Made by a program: the position numbers and the translations under genes. The notes beneath the pieces are model-generated. The model saw only the letters and a list, made by a program, of their open reading frames with translations. It had not been told where the DNA came from and did no database searches. Below, one piece after another: positions 4,825 to 5,072 of a stretch of DNA of 5,072 bases; within the stretch, counting starts at the first letter, position 1; each line of letters begins with the position of its first letter. The DNA lies in the NCBI GenBank assembly GCA_016780695.1, contig JADHLK010000120.1:1-5072 (forward strand). The letters run 5' to 3'. Source of the DNA: Alphaproteobacteria bacterium (GTDB lineage Bacteria > Pseudomonadota > Alphaproteobacteria > Puniceispirillales > Puniceispirillaceae).

Positions 4825-5072
4825 ATGTGTTCGGCTGTTATAAGCTGGGCCGATGGCTGGTCCGGGCGGGTGCCGATAGACGGGGTGGCACTGGAAATTG
4901 CGCAGTTTGGCCCGCCCCCGCAAGCAGGTGGCAAGCCAGTGATCCTGCTGCTGCATGAGGGGCTGGGCTGTGTGTCCCTCTGGCGCGATTTTCCGGCCCG
5001 GCTGGCAGCCCTGACCGAGGCCCCGGTGCTGGCCTGGTCTAGGGCCGGCTATGGCGCGTCTGATCTGGTCCC
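4825..5072 (+). CDS. Alpha/beta hydrolase, N-terminal part, cut off by window edge
   Basis: The 82 visible codons start MCSAVISWADGW and run off the right edge. After a short beta-rich beginning (VPIDGVALEIAQFG), the strand VILLLH leads into HEGLGCVSLWRDFPARLAA (residues 44-62). This is the oxyanion-hole segment of the alpha/beta hydrolase fold with the HEGLG form typical of hydrolases found beside benzoate-CoA ligases. WSRAGYGASD (71-80) then corresponds to the common SRPGYGxSD motif. The nucleophile elbow and the catalytic Asp and His lie outside the window, so activity cannot be judged. The ATG lies 13 nt after the ligase stop, behind a weak GAGG at 4811-4814, indicating one transcript. 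Possible roles are clearing stalled acyl-CoA thioesters or hydrolysing a pathway lactone or ester; neither is shown here. Confidence 0.85.
   Translation, partial: MCSAVISWADGWSGRVPIDGVALEIAQFGPPPQAGGKPVILLLHEGLGCVSLWRDFPARLAALTEAPVLAWSRAGYGASDLV

Noticed and set aside
1..5072. CRISPR arrays, insertion sequences, tRNA or rRNA genes
   Set aside because: I saw no spaced palindromic repeats, transposase motifs, terminal inverted repeats or cloverleaf/rRNA sequence anywhere in the window.

Overview
The window looks like a catabolic island from a moderately GC-rich proteobacterium, most likely an alphaproteobacterium. That placement is inferred from protein style and gene neighbourhood and cannot be fixed from the sequence alone. 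It contains two divergent gene sets separated by a regulatory interval of about 470 bp.

Left arm, minus strand, read right to left: a periplasmic substrate-binding protein (1651-2805), the LivH-type permease (620-1540) and the LivM-type permease (1-607, cut by the window edge). This is the usual order of a branched-chain amino acid/amide-type (HAAT) ABC importer. The two ATPase genes (livG, livF) would be expected beyond the left edge. A strong hairpin lies in the 110-nt gap between the binding-protein gene and livH. It could raise the ratio of binding protein to permease.

Right arm, plus strand: a full-length benzoate-CoA-ligase-family acyl-AMP/CoA ligase (3273-4811), followed 13 nt later by the first 82 codons of an alpha/beta hydrolase (4825 to the end). 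Ligase plus hydrolase plus a Liv-type transporter is a gene set seen near aerobic benzoyl-CoA (box-type) and other aromatic-acid pathways. The simplest reading is that the left arm imports an aromatic carboxylate, the ligase traps it as a CoA thioester in the cytoplasm, and the hydrolase has an accessory role in the same pathway. The actual substrate is not shown by the sequence.

Central interval, 2806-3272: no convincing conventional gene, but dense in small patterned elements. These are a pair of related 15-mers, two short hairpin or palindrome elements, a period-10 repeat block, and a perfect-register 12-bp tandem repeat just before the ligase. The most interesting part is the last 100 nt. 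A possible 29-codon leader ORF contains the 12-bp repeat as an in-frame 4-residue repeat, and its stop overlaps the ligase start as ATGA. A pyrimidine tract just upstream of that ORF can pair over 9 bp with the ligase ribosome binding site. Together these suggest, without proving, translational control of the ligase. The rest of the window is well-understood gene families.
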